From assembly GCA_024220525.1 (NCBI GenBank), contig JAMYWO010000016.1, forward strand, positions 126,001-140,613: a stretch of 14,613 nt of DNA, given 5' to 3'. Made by a program: the position numbers and the translations under genes. The notes under the pieces are model-generated. The model saw nothing but the letters and a program-made list of their open reading frames with translations, did not search any database and was not told the DNA's origin. This stretch comes from Cochliopodium minus (taxonomy: Eukaryota > Discosea > Himatismenida > Cochliopodiidae). Of the stretch, positions 1 to 9,916 are shown one piece after another (positions within the stretch are counted from its first letter, which is position 1; each line of letters opens with the position of its first letter).

Positions 1-477
1 ATTTTTTATTTTTGTGAAAGTTAGACTTTCACTTTTAAAAAATATTCAATTTTTTATTTTTTATTTAAAATTTTGAAAGAGATAATTTGTTATTCTAAAT
101 ATTTCATTTTGTATTTAGTCTCACTTTGATATATTAAAATAAAAACATTCTTGTTGAACAGAATAAAAAAAAATCAAAAAAAAAATTAATTGAACAAAAA
201 AATTGAAAAAATAATAAAATAATTTAATTTTTTAAGAAAAAATAAGAAAAATTAAAGAAAAAATTAAAAAAATAAAAATAATTCAATATTTTAAAGAAAA
301 AATAAAAAATAATAAAAAATCAATATAAGAAAAAAATTAATAAAATAATTTAATTTTTTAAGAAAAAATAATAAAAAATTAATTAAAGAAAAAAATTAAA
401 AAAAAAAAACAATTTTAAATTAAAAAAAAATAATTCAAAATAAAAAAAAACTAATTTTTTCTTTTTTAACGAAATAG
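1..477. other. AT-only low-complexity stretch, probably the end of an intron or 5' flank of the FHIP-like gene
   Basis: Almost pure A/T with many poly-A and poly-T runs. I see no convincing coding exon on either strand. It ends in TTTTTTAACGAAATAG at 477, which reads as a 3' splice site feeding the exon at 478. Family alignment says the FHIP protein needs a few hundred more N-terminal residues, so its first exons probably lie upstream of this window. Confidence 0.5.
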
Positions 478-3285
478 GTGAATGGATGTTTTAAATCAGA
501 AGTATTGATGACAGTTTTGGTGACATCTCCATTAATAGATTTGGTGGTTTCACAGCTGATCAAATCTTATCAGTTACTCCCCAAACTCGATTTCAACTTT
601 GGACAGCTCCAAGAAAACCCCTCCCTCATCGATTATCGTTTGACCATCAGATTTTGTTGTTCTCTTCTTTCCACAAGAGATGGTGACTCTACATCCAATT
701 ATACTTTAAATGTAATTTTTTTTTAATTTTTTTTTTTAATTTTTTTTGAAACAATTTTTATTTTTTATTATTTTTTTTAATTTTTTTTTTTGATTTTATT
801 ATTTTTTAAATTAACATTTTATTTATGATTTTATTAATAAAAATTTTTTAATTTATTATATTTTTCTTTTTTCTTCATTTTATTTTTTTCATCATAATAT
901 TTTTTTCTGATTTTTATTTTTAAAATTAATTCATTATTTTAGGAGTTTGAAAAAAAATTAACAGAAGAAATTGAAGAGAAATTTTTCTTCACATTCATTG
1001 GTCCTTCTTTTCTTCAACAGTAAAAGAAAATGTTTTTTAAAATTATTCATTTATTTTTTATTTTTAATATTTTTATAATTATTTTATTTTTAACATTTTT
1101 TATTTTTTATTTTTTTTGAAAGAGAAACGAAAGAGATTTTGACGGCTACAGTGTATACAAACGAAATTTTAAAGTTGCTTCCGCCTGGTATTTTGTTGAA
1201 CTCTTTTTTGAATTTTTTGACAGGCTCTTTGAATGTTGGTCCCGAAAAAATAGGTGAGGACGAAGGAGTATTAAGAACAACTCTCATTGACAGAATGTTT
1301 TCCATCGATGATGAAGTAAAAATTTAAAAAAAAATTTTCTGCTTTATTTATTTTTTATTTTTTATTGTTTTATTGTCAAAAATTATTTTCTAAAATATTT
1401 TCATAAAATTTTAATATTTTTTCAATTTTATTTATATTTATTTTTTATTTTTTTTTAAAGTCTTTTTCAAATTTATTTTAATTTTATTTAAAATTCTGAT
1501 TTAATTTTTATTAATTATTTATTAATTTTTTTTTATGTATTTTTTTTTTTTTTTCAAATTTATATATTAATGTCTTTTTCAAAATTATTAAAGTGGTTCT
1601 GAATTAATTCTTTTATTTTCTTTTTTAATTTAAAATTCTGAAATAAATTTTTTTTGTTTTCATTTATTATTTTTTCTTTTTGAAAAAAGATTTCGATTAC
1701 CACACTTAAATTATTTGATACAATGGTGGGATTGTACAATGACACAGTAATAAACAATTTGGTGCTGAGAAACGTACCAGAGGAGGAGAAAAAGGAAGGA
1801 GGCGAGGAGCTGCCCTTCAACCAAAGCGACATGGAGCTCGAGAAAAGAATCATGAAGCAAGAAATTTCCTCCTCCCTCTCCCCAAACTCAAATGACAACA
1901 AAATAATCGAAAATCTAAACAATAACAAAAATAATATTGTTAATAATGATAAAAATAAAAATAATATTGTTAATAATGATAATAACAAAAATAATATTGT
2001 TAATAATGATAAAAATAAAAATAATGATATTAATAAATATAATGATCATAATGATAAAAATAATAATGATAAAATTATAAATAATGATATAAAAAATGAT
2101 GATAATAAAAATAATGTTCATGTTATTAGTGATAATAATAAAAATAATAATGTTCATGTTAACAATGATATCAATAATCATCATAGTTTAGAGGATGAAA
2201 CTCCCAACAAAAAAATTTCGGGTGGCGAAAGCAAGAGCAGAATCAACATCACTGACAGCAACAGCTTTGGAAACGAACTCAAAAGCAACCTCATCAACTT
2301 CAACAGCTCCAGCAGCCTCATCAACTACTCTGACGACATCTCCGAGGGGTTCGTCATGCTCGAAAACTCCACTTCTTACGAAAAAAAAAACAGTTTCAGC
2401 GAAAAAAACAATTTAATAGGAAATAATAATTTAATTAATAATAACAATAATAATAATAATAATAATAGTAACAATAATAATAATAGTAATAATTTGAGTA
2501 AAAAAAATGTGATTTCTTCTTCTCCTACCAAAATCTCTCAGTTTTCCACTTCTCCTTCTGGTTCTGGTCCCCTTTTTTCCACTTCTCCTCGCAATTCCTT
2601 CTCTTTAAAATCTTCTTCCAATTCTGTAGAGTAATATTTCTTTTATTCATTTACTATTTTTTTTTTTTTTTTTCATATTTCATATTTTTTTTTATTTTAT
2701 TTTATTTTATAATTTTATAATTTATAATTTATTTTTATTTTTATAATTTTTTTATAATTTATTTTTATTTTATTTTTATTTTTATTTTTATTTTTATTTT
2801 TATTTTTATTTTTATTTTTATTTATATTTTTATTTTATTTTTATTTAAAAAACATATTTTTAGAAATTCAAATTCAATATTAACAATAAATTCGAGTCAA
2901 TACGCACCAATGGTGAACACATATTTCAGTTTGTTTCCGAGCTCATGGACAAAGAAAAGGAGGAATGTTCTTTTCGATTCATATTTGTTGTATTCTTTGA
3001 ATCAGTTGAAACTTTGTAACGAGCTTCATCAAAGTTGGAAGCCTTTTGTTCAAACTGACAGAATTCACTTTGAAAAATTTTTGAAAATGAAATTGGATCT
3101 CGAATCTAAAATGGTAAACTAAAAATTTCAAATGGAAATATAAAAATGGATTAAAAAAAAAAAAATATAAAAATAAAAAATAAAATATAAAATATAAAAA
3201 ATAAAAAAATAAATTAAAATTATAAAAAAAAATTAAAAATTCGCAAAAGAAGTGGCAAAAAAAGATCCAAACTTGCCTGTTTTAG
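478..3285 (+). CDS. FHIP2/FAM160B-like protein (FTS-Hook-FHIP complex subunit), 5' partial, C-terminus uncertain
   Basis: Exons read as 478-711, 943-1019, 1123-1315, 1690-2630, 2864-3113, then a doubtful 3250-3285. The first five join in phase to 565 codons. Blocks recalling the FHIP2/FAM160B family occur in the right order: EEIEEKFFFTFIGPSFLQQ (exon 2), TATVYTNEILKLLPPGILLN and DDEISITTLKLFDTM (exons 3-4), NNLVLRNVPEE (exon 4) and MVNTYFSLFPSSW (exon 5). In animals FHIP proteins join FTS and Hook and link early endosomes to dynein; the same cytosolic role is inferred here. Between the LVLRN and VNTYF blocks lies a roughly 280-residue Asn/Lys/Asp/Ser-rich insert, where human FHIP2A has a shorter linker. 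The N-terminus is outside the window. After exon 5 the in-phase continuation is only 11 codons (KWQKKIQTCLF, then TAG), or retention gives a stop at 3120. The conserved C-terminal helices are not found, so truncation or an assembly fault is likely. Confidence 0.85.
1921..2040 (+). repeat. 30-bp coding minisatellite (Asn/Lys/Ile/Val/Asp decapeptide repeat)
   Basis: Four consecutive 30-bp units, each ten codons long. Units 1 (1921-1950) and 3 (1981-2010) are identical, encoding NNKNNIVNND. Unit 2 (1951-1980) encodes KNKNNIVNND, and unit 4 (2011-2040) begins like unit 2 but diverges after KNKNN. The alternation implies duplication of a 60-bp block. The period is a multiple of three, so copy-number change keeps the frame. 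The array lies in the disordered insert of the FHIP-like protein. Confidence 0.9.
2106..2170 (+). repeat. Degenerate in-frame repeat around the NVHV motif
   Basis: The string AATAATGTTCATGTTA occurs twice, near 2110 and 2146, each within an AAT/GAT/AAA-rich background, giving two copies of NNVHV in the FHIP-like insert. It looks like a further slipped duplication separate from the 30-bp array. Confidence 0.65.
2421..2493 (+). repeat. AAT/AAC trinucleotide tract coding poly-Asn with Ser interruptions
   Basis: A run of AAT/AAC codons broken by AGT gives a poly-Asn tract with isolated Ser residues in the FHIP-like protein, just before the Ser/Pro/Thr-rich end of the insert. Mixed AAT and AAC codons suggest it is not a very recent pure slippage product. 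Confidence 0.85.
2763..2848. repeat. TATTTT-type microsatellite inside an FHIP intron
   Basis: A run of roughly six-base TATTTT units (with some five-base TTTTA steps) fills much of the intron 2631-2863. It is non-coding and ends before the acceptor TTTTTAG at 2863. Confidence 0.8.
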
Positions 3286-3757
3286 TGATTAAAAACGGAC
3301 CAACAACAAGCNCACTCCCTTTTTTACCTATTTTTGTTTCTCAAAAAATGATAGATTCTTAATAAAATAGGGAGACTTTCTTTTTGATTATCTTAAATTT
3401 TAAAATATGTCTTAAATTATCAGTAAATTAAAAGAAAAATGTACAAACAATACTTGTTTATTTTGTTTAAATTTAATTGAAGATTAAAAATTGTTAAAAG
3501 AAGCTTATTTTCTAAAGTTGAATTTTTTTAAATTTCATTTGTTTTTTAAAAATTTGTTAAAGATTACCTTTATTTTCTTCCTTTATCTCCATTTTTAAAT
3601 TTTTATCTCCTCTCAAAAAAACAATTTTGAAACTTGAATCGGGACTTTAATTAACAGAAATAATATATAAAAAAATTAAAAAAAATTAATAAATTAAAAA
3701 AAATTAAAAAAAATTAAAGAGAACATTTTTTTAAAAAAGCTGTATAGAGAAAATAGA
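3286..3757. other. Spacer with the only ambiguous base (n at 3312) and the 5' flank of the receptor gene
   Basis: From 3249 to about 3360 there is an open reading frame out of phase with the FHIP exons (…KKDPNLPVLVIKNGP…) that crosses the n at 3312 and stops with TAA at 3360. From about 3361 to 3757 I see no coding exon. The last 100 bases are A-rich and contain TATATAAAA near 3663, a possible TATA-like element ahead of the ATG at 3758. That is weak evidence given the base composition. Confidence 0.4.
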
Positions 3758-6700
3758 ATGGAAAAGTCTTCAAGAATTTTATTATTTGTAATATTTTTAG
3801 TATATACATCCCAAATTGCATTTGGAAGAGATAGAATTTTGATTATATCAGGTTATAATGAAAACTTTGAATATGGTCTTAGACAAATTGGAGGGATGGA
3901 AAAAGGATTATCTTTGGGAGGTGTTCCATTATCAAGTCTTTCTTATAAATCATTTTATATAGATACTCTTGTAAAAAAAAAAAAAACAAATTTAAATTAT
4001 AATTATCCTCTTCCAAAATTTAAAAAATATAATAATTTTAAATTTCCTCCTTCAAAAAAACTTCAATTTAAATTTTCTGAATAAATTTTTTTTTAAAAAA
4101 AAGACTACATATGTTACTGATAAAGATGTTGATTATATAACAGAGTATGCCATAAATCTTATTCAAACATGGAAACCAAAGGTGAATAACTTCTTCCTTT
4201 TTTGATTTATATTTATCAAATTTATAATCATTAAGGTGATGTTGATAGCAGGCCAAAAAGCATTCGAGAAAATTGCAATAGGATATCAACAAATGAGATT
4301 AAAAAATAACTCAATGCCTGCAGTTCCGATGGTGTTTTGTGGGATCAATCAAGATGTATACGAAACCAATCCTTATCCAGGAATTCTATCTACATCTAGT
4401 TCAAAGGGAACTGTGAGCGGGATATCTGTTTATGAACCATACCAACAAAAAATCGATCTGGCAATTACATTGAAACCCAATGGGACCAAAATTGCATTTT
4501 TGTTTGATGCAACACTTACTTCGAGATATCAGTTGGGAATCCTCAAAAATCTGATGAATCAAAGCTCTATTAATTCCTATGGATTGCCTATTGAAATCCA
4601 TCAGGTGAATACCTTTCCCATTTTCAAACAAAGGATTCTTGATCTTCAATTCAACAATAGCATGATCATTGTGATGAACACGATGAGGCTCTATCTAGAT
4701 GATACCTTCAATAAATCTGTTCTTCCCCATGAAATATCAGAATGGGTACTTTCAAATGTGAATTTGGATGTACTTGGCCCAACAGATTTTGGATTTGCTT
4801 CCAATGTAAGACAATAAAATGAAAAAAAATATAATTTAAAAATAAAAATTTCAATTATAAAATTTAGGTTCAAACAAGCCCAAATATAACATGTTCTTAT
4901 GCTGGCATTATGGCTGCAAATATATTATTGCAAAATAAAAATACAGACAGAATAGATAAACCTATCTATACCCAATCAGAGACATATTTCATTGAGACCA
5001 CAATTCAAAGAAGCAAATTCAATTTTATGAAGAAATTATCGCCACAAGCAAAGAAAATGTTGAGTGATACAAATATAGTGCCAAATATCAATATCTACGA
5101 TCCATTATTCTTTGTAAGAAAAATTTTTTTAATTCGTTACAAGTTAAATAATTGCGTTTTAACTTATGTATAGACCAATCCATTCAAATTGATGATTGTC
5201 CATTCTTTTTCCCAAACATATGATTGGCCTATTCAACAACAGCAAGGATTCCAAGATGGACTGAAGAATCATGGATACCCAAGATCTTCCTATTATCTCA
5301 GGACATTTTGGATGGACACCAAAGAAACATATAATACAGATGATTTGGTTGAGTATGCAGGATCAGTAGCACTTAATGGTGAATTCAACAATCTAATCTT
5401 TAATTTTTTTTAATAATCAAACCAAAAACAAAATTAGATGTGACATTATATAGACCAAACTTGTTTTTTGCGACAGATGATGAATCATTTCGATTAGTAC
5501 AAGTTCCTTACGCAAATGCAACACTAAATACATCATCGTAAAAAAAAATTTTTTTTTAGATTTTTTTTTATTTTTATTTTCATTCTTTTTTTTGTTTTTG
5601 GAAATTTATTTGACACTTATTTCTTTAACTCTTATTTCACAAATAAAGAAGTTGTATTTCTGTGTTCACAGGTCTAGACAGTGATCCAAGTTCCATCCCA
5701 TTGATAGGCAACCTCTCGTCTCCAAGAACAAACATGACGGGGATAGTGGAAGTCTTCAACTTTGATCTTCTCATAATTCTCTCCAGGTCAATAAATCCCA
5801 CCATAAAATCCATCACTTTTTTGTTTGACGGTAGTGCTGCTGGTGTAAAATTGAGTTCCAACGTCGCGAATCTTGTGAAACAATATGGGGACAGATGGCC
5901 CAAGAGCAGATCTTTTCTTTTCAACACTTTTTCTCAGCTCAAAAAGTTTTTTTTGGATGATGCCATCTCTAGAGATCCTACTGATCTAATAATTTACGGT
6001 GCTTATGCTGGATACAAAAACGAAGATGGAACAGGAGTTTCTGGTAAACAAAAATTAAATAAAAAATTTTCTTTTAAAATTTTTATTATTTATTATTTAT
6101 TATTTATTATTTATTTTTTATTTTTTATTTTTTATTTTTTATTTTTGAAATATTAATTTTTTAAGTTTTAACATATTTATTTTGAAGGAGATCAAGTTAT
6201 AAAGTGGGTCAATTCTCGCAGGAATGGTACTGAAGTCAGCCCCATTTCCACTTTCGCAATAGACGGTGGGTTGATGGCTCTGGGTCAAGATCCAACTGGT
6301 AAAAAAATATCAAGCGACTCCTTCCCCAACCTACAACAAAAAAAAATTTATCAAATTTTTTTTTAAAACAATTTTTTTTTTTAGATGCAGGATCTGCCAC
6401 AGCTTTGTATGCAGCTTTGTTAATGAATGTAAAACAATAAATTTTTTTTTTTAATAAAATTTAAAATTTTTTTTTTAAAATAAAATTAATTATAAAAAAA
6501 AAACTTATTCTTTTACTTTTTTATTTAGGGTACAAGCGTTTCAACTCTTCCCATAACACCTAATGTCCCCAATGGACTGAGTTTCAACAGACAACGAATT
6601 CTTTTCACCAACGCCAAAATCCCCACAAACTTACTCATTGGTGCTAAAGTGTACGAGTCTGAGAATTCTAACATCCTCACTGATTTAATCTCTACTAACA

Positions 6701-8656
6701 GTGAGGTAGCAGTTGGTTATTTAGTAAAAAAAAAAAATCATTTTTATATTATTTAGTAAAAAAAAATATTATTTTTCAATTATTTTTATTTCATTTTTTA
6801 ATTATTTGATTTGATTTTTTTATTTTTATTTTTATTTTTTTTTTAATATTTCAAAATTAATTTTATTTTTATCATTTTTACTGATTTTTAAAATAATTTT
6901 TTTGATTTTTTATTTTTAATTATTTTTCTATTTAAAAAGACTTTCGTTTTGTTCCTTATTTTGGGTCTCATCGCAGTTTGTTTGTTCCAATTCATCGCTT
7001 TGTTCTGGCCAAAAGGAAGCAACGTGGTGAGCGCCAAATACAGATCAGTGTTTTACTGTTGTTTGATCGTTTTGTCCATTCTGAGAATGTTCCAAATGAT
7101 TGTAGAACTCAACGTGAAGCCTCCTGCAACCAACTTGATTACCGAGTTTGTTCTTTACAGAGTAAAAATATATATATTTGAATCTTTTTTATTTTTTCTA
7201 TTTTTTTTTGATTTTTTTGATTTTTATTAAAAGTTTTCTTTATTGAATTTTTATTTTAATTTATTTCTTTTAATATTATTTATTTATTTTTTTATTTTTT
7301 AAAACCTTTTTTATTTATCATATTTTTTATTTATCATATTTTTTATTTCTCTTAAATTTTCATTATTATTTCATTCATTAAATTTTGTTTTGATTTTATT
7401 ATTATTTAAATTTCATTTCAATTTTATTATATTTTTTGAACCACCATTCATCATTTTGATTTTTTTTTAAATAATTGTTTATAAATTAAAATTAGTTTTT
7501 ATTTTTATTTTTTTATTTTTTAAATATTTTATTTTACATGAAGTTGGGATCAATCTTCTACATAGCCTCAATGATGGTGGAATGTCTTCTGTGGATCAAC
7601 ATCATCAAAGCATCCTTCGACTCAAACTTTTTCCTCAACTTCATGAAAGGATACTGCATCACCCTCTTCATTATCAACACCATCGCCCAAATCACCTCCC
7701 TCATCGTCTTTTCCATCTACGCCAACAATGCCGTCGCTTTGAACCAAAGCAAGATCATTGCTTATAACCAGGGTCTTTATGTCTCTCGTTATGGTTCCAT
7801 AAAGGAAGAGATCGTTCAAACTAATCCCCAGTTAAGAGCGGCTGCTCGTTCAAGTAAACTTTTTTATTTTTTTTATTTTTTATTTTTTTATTTTTTAATT
7901 ATTTTTTAATTATTTTCATCTTTTTCATTTTTTTTATTTTTTTATTTTTTTATTTTTTTATTCTTTTATTTTTTTATTTTTTTATTTTTTTATTTTTTTA
8001 TTTTTATTTTATTTTTATTTTATTTTTAGGCCAGCTTATTACAGGAGTCATAGGAGTCCTCCACGCCCTCATTTTCTTCATAGTAGGAATGGTTTTCATG
8101 AAGACTGTCGTCTCCTCTTCTAATAAATCCGAAAACAGATCCAAGAAAAGAAGATATATCGCCTTGAAAATCATCATTCTCACTACAATCATCGGAATTT
8201 GTTCTTGTGCAGGTAAATGAAAACATTATTTTTATTTTTATATTAATTCATAATTTTTTTTTATTAATTTATTTGATTATTTTTCGTTTTTATTTTTGAT
8301 TTCAATTTTTAATATTATTATGAATATATCTTTAATTTTTTTTCTATTTTAATTGGTTTTTTTTATTTTATTTTTTAAAAAAAAATAAAGCATTGGTCTA
8401 CTTTATTATTTTGGCAACAGGAACAAGTATAGCAACCCAGCGTTGGGTGAGCTTGTTGTTCGATCTCATCATCTTCGAATGGATCCCATCCTTCTCCCTT
8501 CTCGTCACCTACGTCTACTCCGCAAGAAGTTCTCTCAGCAGCAAGAAAACTCACATAAAGTTGAAAGATAAGGAAGATGTTAATGATACTTCAAGCAGTT
8601 CTTTCAAAAGTGGAACTTCTCATAAAAGCGCCACTCAAACTACTTCTGTTAATTAA
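3758..8656 (+). CDS. Receptor-like protein: signal peptide, two tandem ABC_sub_bind-type solute-binding modules, THH1/TOM1/TOM3-like 7TM, Ser/Thr-rich tail (1039 aa)
   Basis: Exons: 3758-3970, 4104-4181, 4236-4805, 4868-5113, 5174-5378, 5438-5537, 5649-6043, 6188-6298, 6385-6428, 6529-6705, 6940-7161, 7544-7853, 8030-8212, 8391-8656. All phases match and the total is 1040 codons including TAA. Residues 1-23 are a signal peptide. Residues about 24-369 form module 1 (RILIISGYNENFEYG, WKPKVMLIAGQKAFEK, VPMVFCGIN, TVSGISVYE, TKIAFLFD). Residues about 372-705 form module 2 (LMIVHSFSQTYDW, FWMDTKETYN, YRPNLFFATDDESF, NMTGIVEVFN, AGSATALYAALLMNG). These motifs are typical of bacterial substrate-binding proteins and histidine-kinase sensor regions of the PF04392 type. 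Membrane segments lie near 714-736, 748-770, 788-808, 822-848, 892-917, 933-962 and 969-995. Loop 3 (NKSENRSKKRR) and the tail are basic, which places the N-terminus outside. TM7 carries E-W-I-P-S, like the E-I-L-P-S of TOM1. A surface sensor role is inferred; the ligand is unknown. Confidence 0.88.
7862..8027. repeat. T-rich intron microsatellite (TTTTTTTA-type units)
   Basis: The intron 7854-8029 consists largely of short T runs punctuated by single A, with a roughly eight-base period from about 7935 to 8005. It ends in TATTTTTAG. It separates the exon for the TM4-TM5 loop from the TM5 exon of the receptor gene and has no coding content. Confidence 0.75.
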
Positions 8657-8994
8657 GAAAAGAAATTTTTGTTGATTGAAGAACTCCCTTCCTTTTCTCT
8701 TTTTTTGTTTATCATCCTTTTTTGTTATTATTTTGTCAAAATAAATTTTTCTTTTTTTTTTAAATAGTGCTATTCTGAGATTTATTTTTCTGTTTCTGTA
8801 TGAATATTCATCCTTAATACAAATGTTTAGGTGATGGGAACCCAATTCAAATCTTGATAAAAATAAAAAATCATCCCAAATATCAAAATATTTTGTTGCG
8901 TGTATGAGAATCGATTCAATTGGGAAGGATAAAGAAAGATATAAAAATGTTTATGTAATAAATTTTAAAATTTTAATAAAAAATATTTTAATAG
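8657..8994. other. 3' flank of the receptor gene and spacer
   Basis: An AATAAA at 8740-8745, followed by a T-rich stretch, lies 84 bases after the stop and could be the polyadenylation signal; the hexamer is common by chance here. The rest is less AT-biased than the introns (for example the segment around 8900-8935), but no reading frame of note is seen. It may be decayed sequence linked to the transposon remnant that follows. Confidence 0.4.
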
Positions 8995-9366
8995 TTCTTA
9001 AATCCTTCCGTCCATCTTAAGGTGTTTAAACAGCAAGGACACCAAATTAAAAAAGCTGTTTTAATAGAAAAACTTACGCAGGAAGAATTGAAAATCACAA
9101 GATGCAATTGTAAAAATGGGAAATGTACAAGTAATAATTCTATTTGATTTTGAATTTTAATTTGATTCTGTTATTATTAAAAAGAATGTAATTGTTCTGT
9201 AGCAGGGCAAAAATGTGGTACAACTGTATGTAGTTGCAGTTCCAATACATGCAAAAACAAGAAACACCCGAGTGATGACGTCGTTATCGAAAATATTTCA
9301 AATACTCAAATAACAGAAGAACGTTCACAAAATACTGTTGGAACTCAAAGGATCAGGGTAAAATTT
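8995..9366 (+). pseudogene. Fragment with a CXC (tesmin/TSO1-like) Cys-rich domain, probably transposon-derived
   Basis: An open frame begins after TAG at 8994 and contains VFKQQGHQIKKAVLIEKLTQ, then TRCNCKNGKCT up to a GTAATA donor near 9130. An acceptor AAAAAG near 9184 restores the frame (ACA A|AA TGT) into KCNCSVAGQKCGTTVCSCSS and further Cys/Lys residues. Joined, the spacing C-x-C-x4-C-x2-C-x-C-x6-C-x4-C-x-C-x4-C recalls a CXC zinc-binding domain, as in tesmin/TSO1 proteins and some transposon proteins. The frame stops at TAA shortly after a GTAAAA near 9359. There is no start codon and no complete protein. Whether it belongs to the adjoining piggyBac-like fragment or is a separate exon remnant is unclear. 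Confidence 0.5.
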
Positions 9367-9386
9367 TAATAATACAACTTTCTTTA

Positions 9387-9916
9387 GAAAAAGGAGATTG
9401 GGCTTCTTGTTCTATTAACAAAAATATTTTGGTAATCAGATTTGTAGATAAAAAAAGTTTGTACATCTTTACCAATTACTCAACATCTGATCCAAAATGA
9501 TGAAAAATTGTCAAGGAGATACATAGCAAAGTGTATTGAGGATTATAACTATAGGATGCACTATGTTGATGACATAGATAGATTAATTGGTTAATTTCCA
9601 CACAAAAATCGATTTATCACCACAGTCAAATATCTCTTCCATCATTGTGTTGATGCTTACTTTTTATATAAAATCAAAACTAAAAAAGAAATCCCTTTTC
9701 GCTCTTTTATGGAGTCAATCGTTGTTGATTTCAAAAATGGAATGTTTATTTCTAAGGATTCTCCTAAAAAAGTTTTATTTTCTATTCCACCCTTCTTTAA
9801 TCTCAGGGATAAGAGATGTAAAAGGGAAATGTCTTCAATGTAAAAGTAAGAATTATCCCACTTCTACTTGTTCTCATTGTCGTTTTATACAGAAATTGTC
9901 TTCAAAAACATTTTGA
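9387..9916 (+). pseudogene. Decayed piggyBac-type transposase C-terminal fragment
   Basis: Pieces of one transposase tail occur in order but in broken frames. First, KGDWASC…VIRFVDKKSLYIF (9390-9497), ending at TGA 9498. Next, in the +1 frame, EDYNYRMHYVDDIDRLIG, like the Y-N-x-x-M-G-G-V-D motif of piggyBac, ended by TAA at 9592. The same frame then resumes with KYLFHHCVDAYFLYKIKTKK, like the helix following that motif. Finally, after another shift near 9790-9830, comes VKGKCLQCKSK…CSHC, resembling the C-terminal Cys-rich finger, to TGA at 9914-9916. The catalytic core with its Asp residues is absent from the window. With two frameshifts and an in-frame stop, it cannot encode an active enzyme. 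No terminal inverted repeats or TTAA target duplication could be identified by eye. Confidence 0.6.

Noticed and set aside
1560-2184. Long minus-strand open frames rich in Ile, Phe and Ser opposite the FHIP exon 4 region
   Set aside because: They are antisense shadows of AAT/AAC repeats and T-rich introns (poly-Ile from ATT). The + strand frame continues conserved FHIP blocks on both sides.
2195-2416. Plus-strand Thr/Ser/Ala-rich open frame overlapping the FHIP insert
   Set aside because: It is an out-of-frame reading of the Asn/Ser insert; the FHIP frame is open through the same stretch and continuous with conserved sequence.
2763-2848. Regular T-rich repeats as a CRISPR-like or structured array
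   Set aside because: They are simple intron microsatellites with no spacer variation, in a eukaryotic intron.
3971-4084. In-frame extension of the first receptor exon into KKKKTNLNYNYPLPKF…
   Set aside because: It is A-rich with a TAA at 4082. Splicing at GTAAAA (3971) to AAAAAAAAG (4103) restores a continuous solute-binding module in phase 0.
3758-8656. Classical class C GPCR with an ANF-type Venus flytrap
   Set aside because: The ectodomain motifs match the bacterial ABC_sub_bind/sensor type, there are two modules and no Cys-rich linker, and TM7 has E-W-I-P-S rather than class C patterns.
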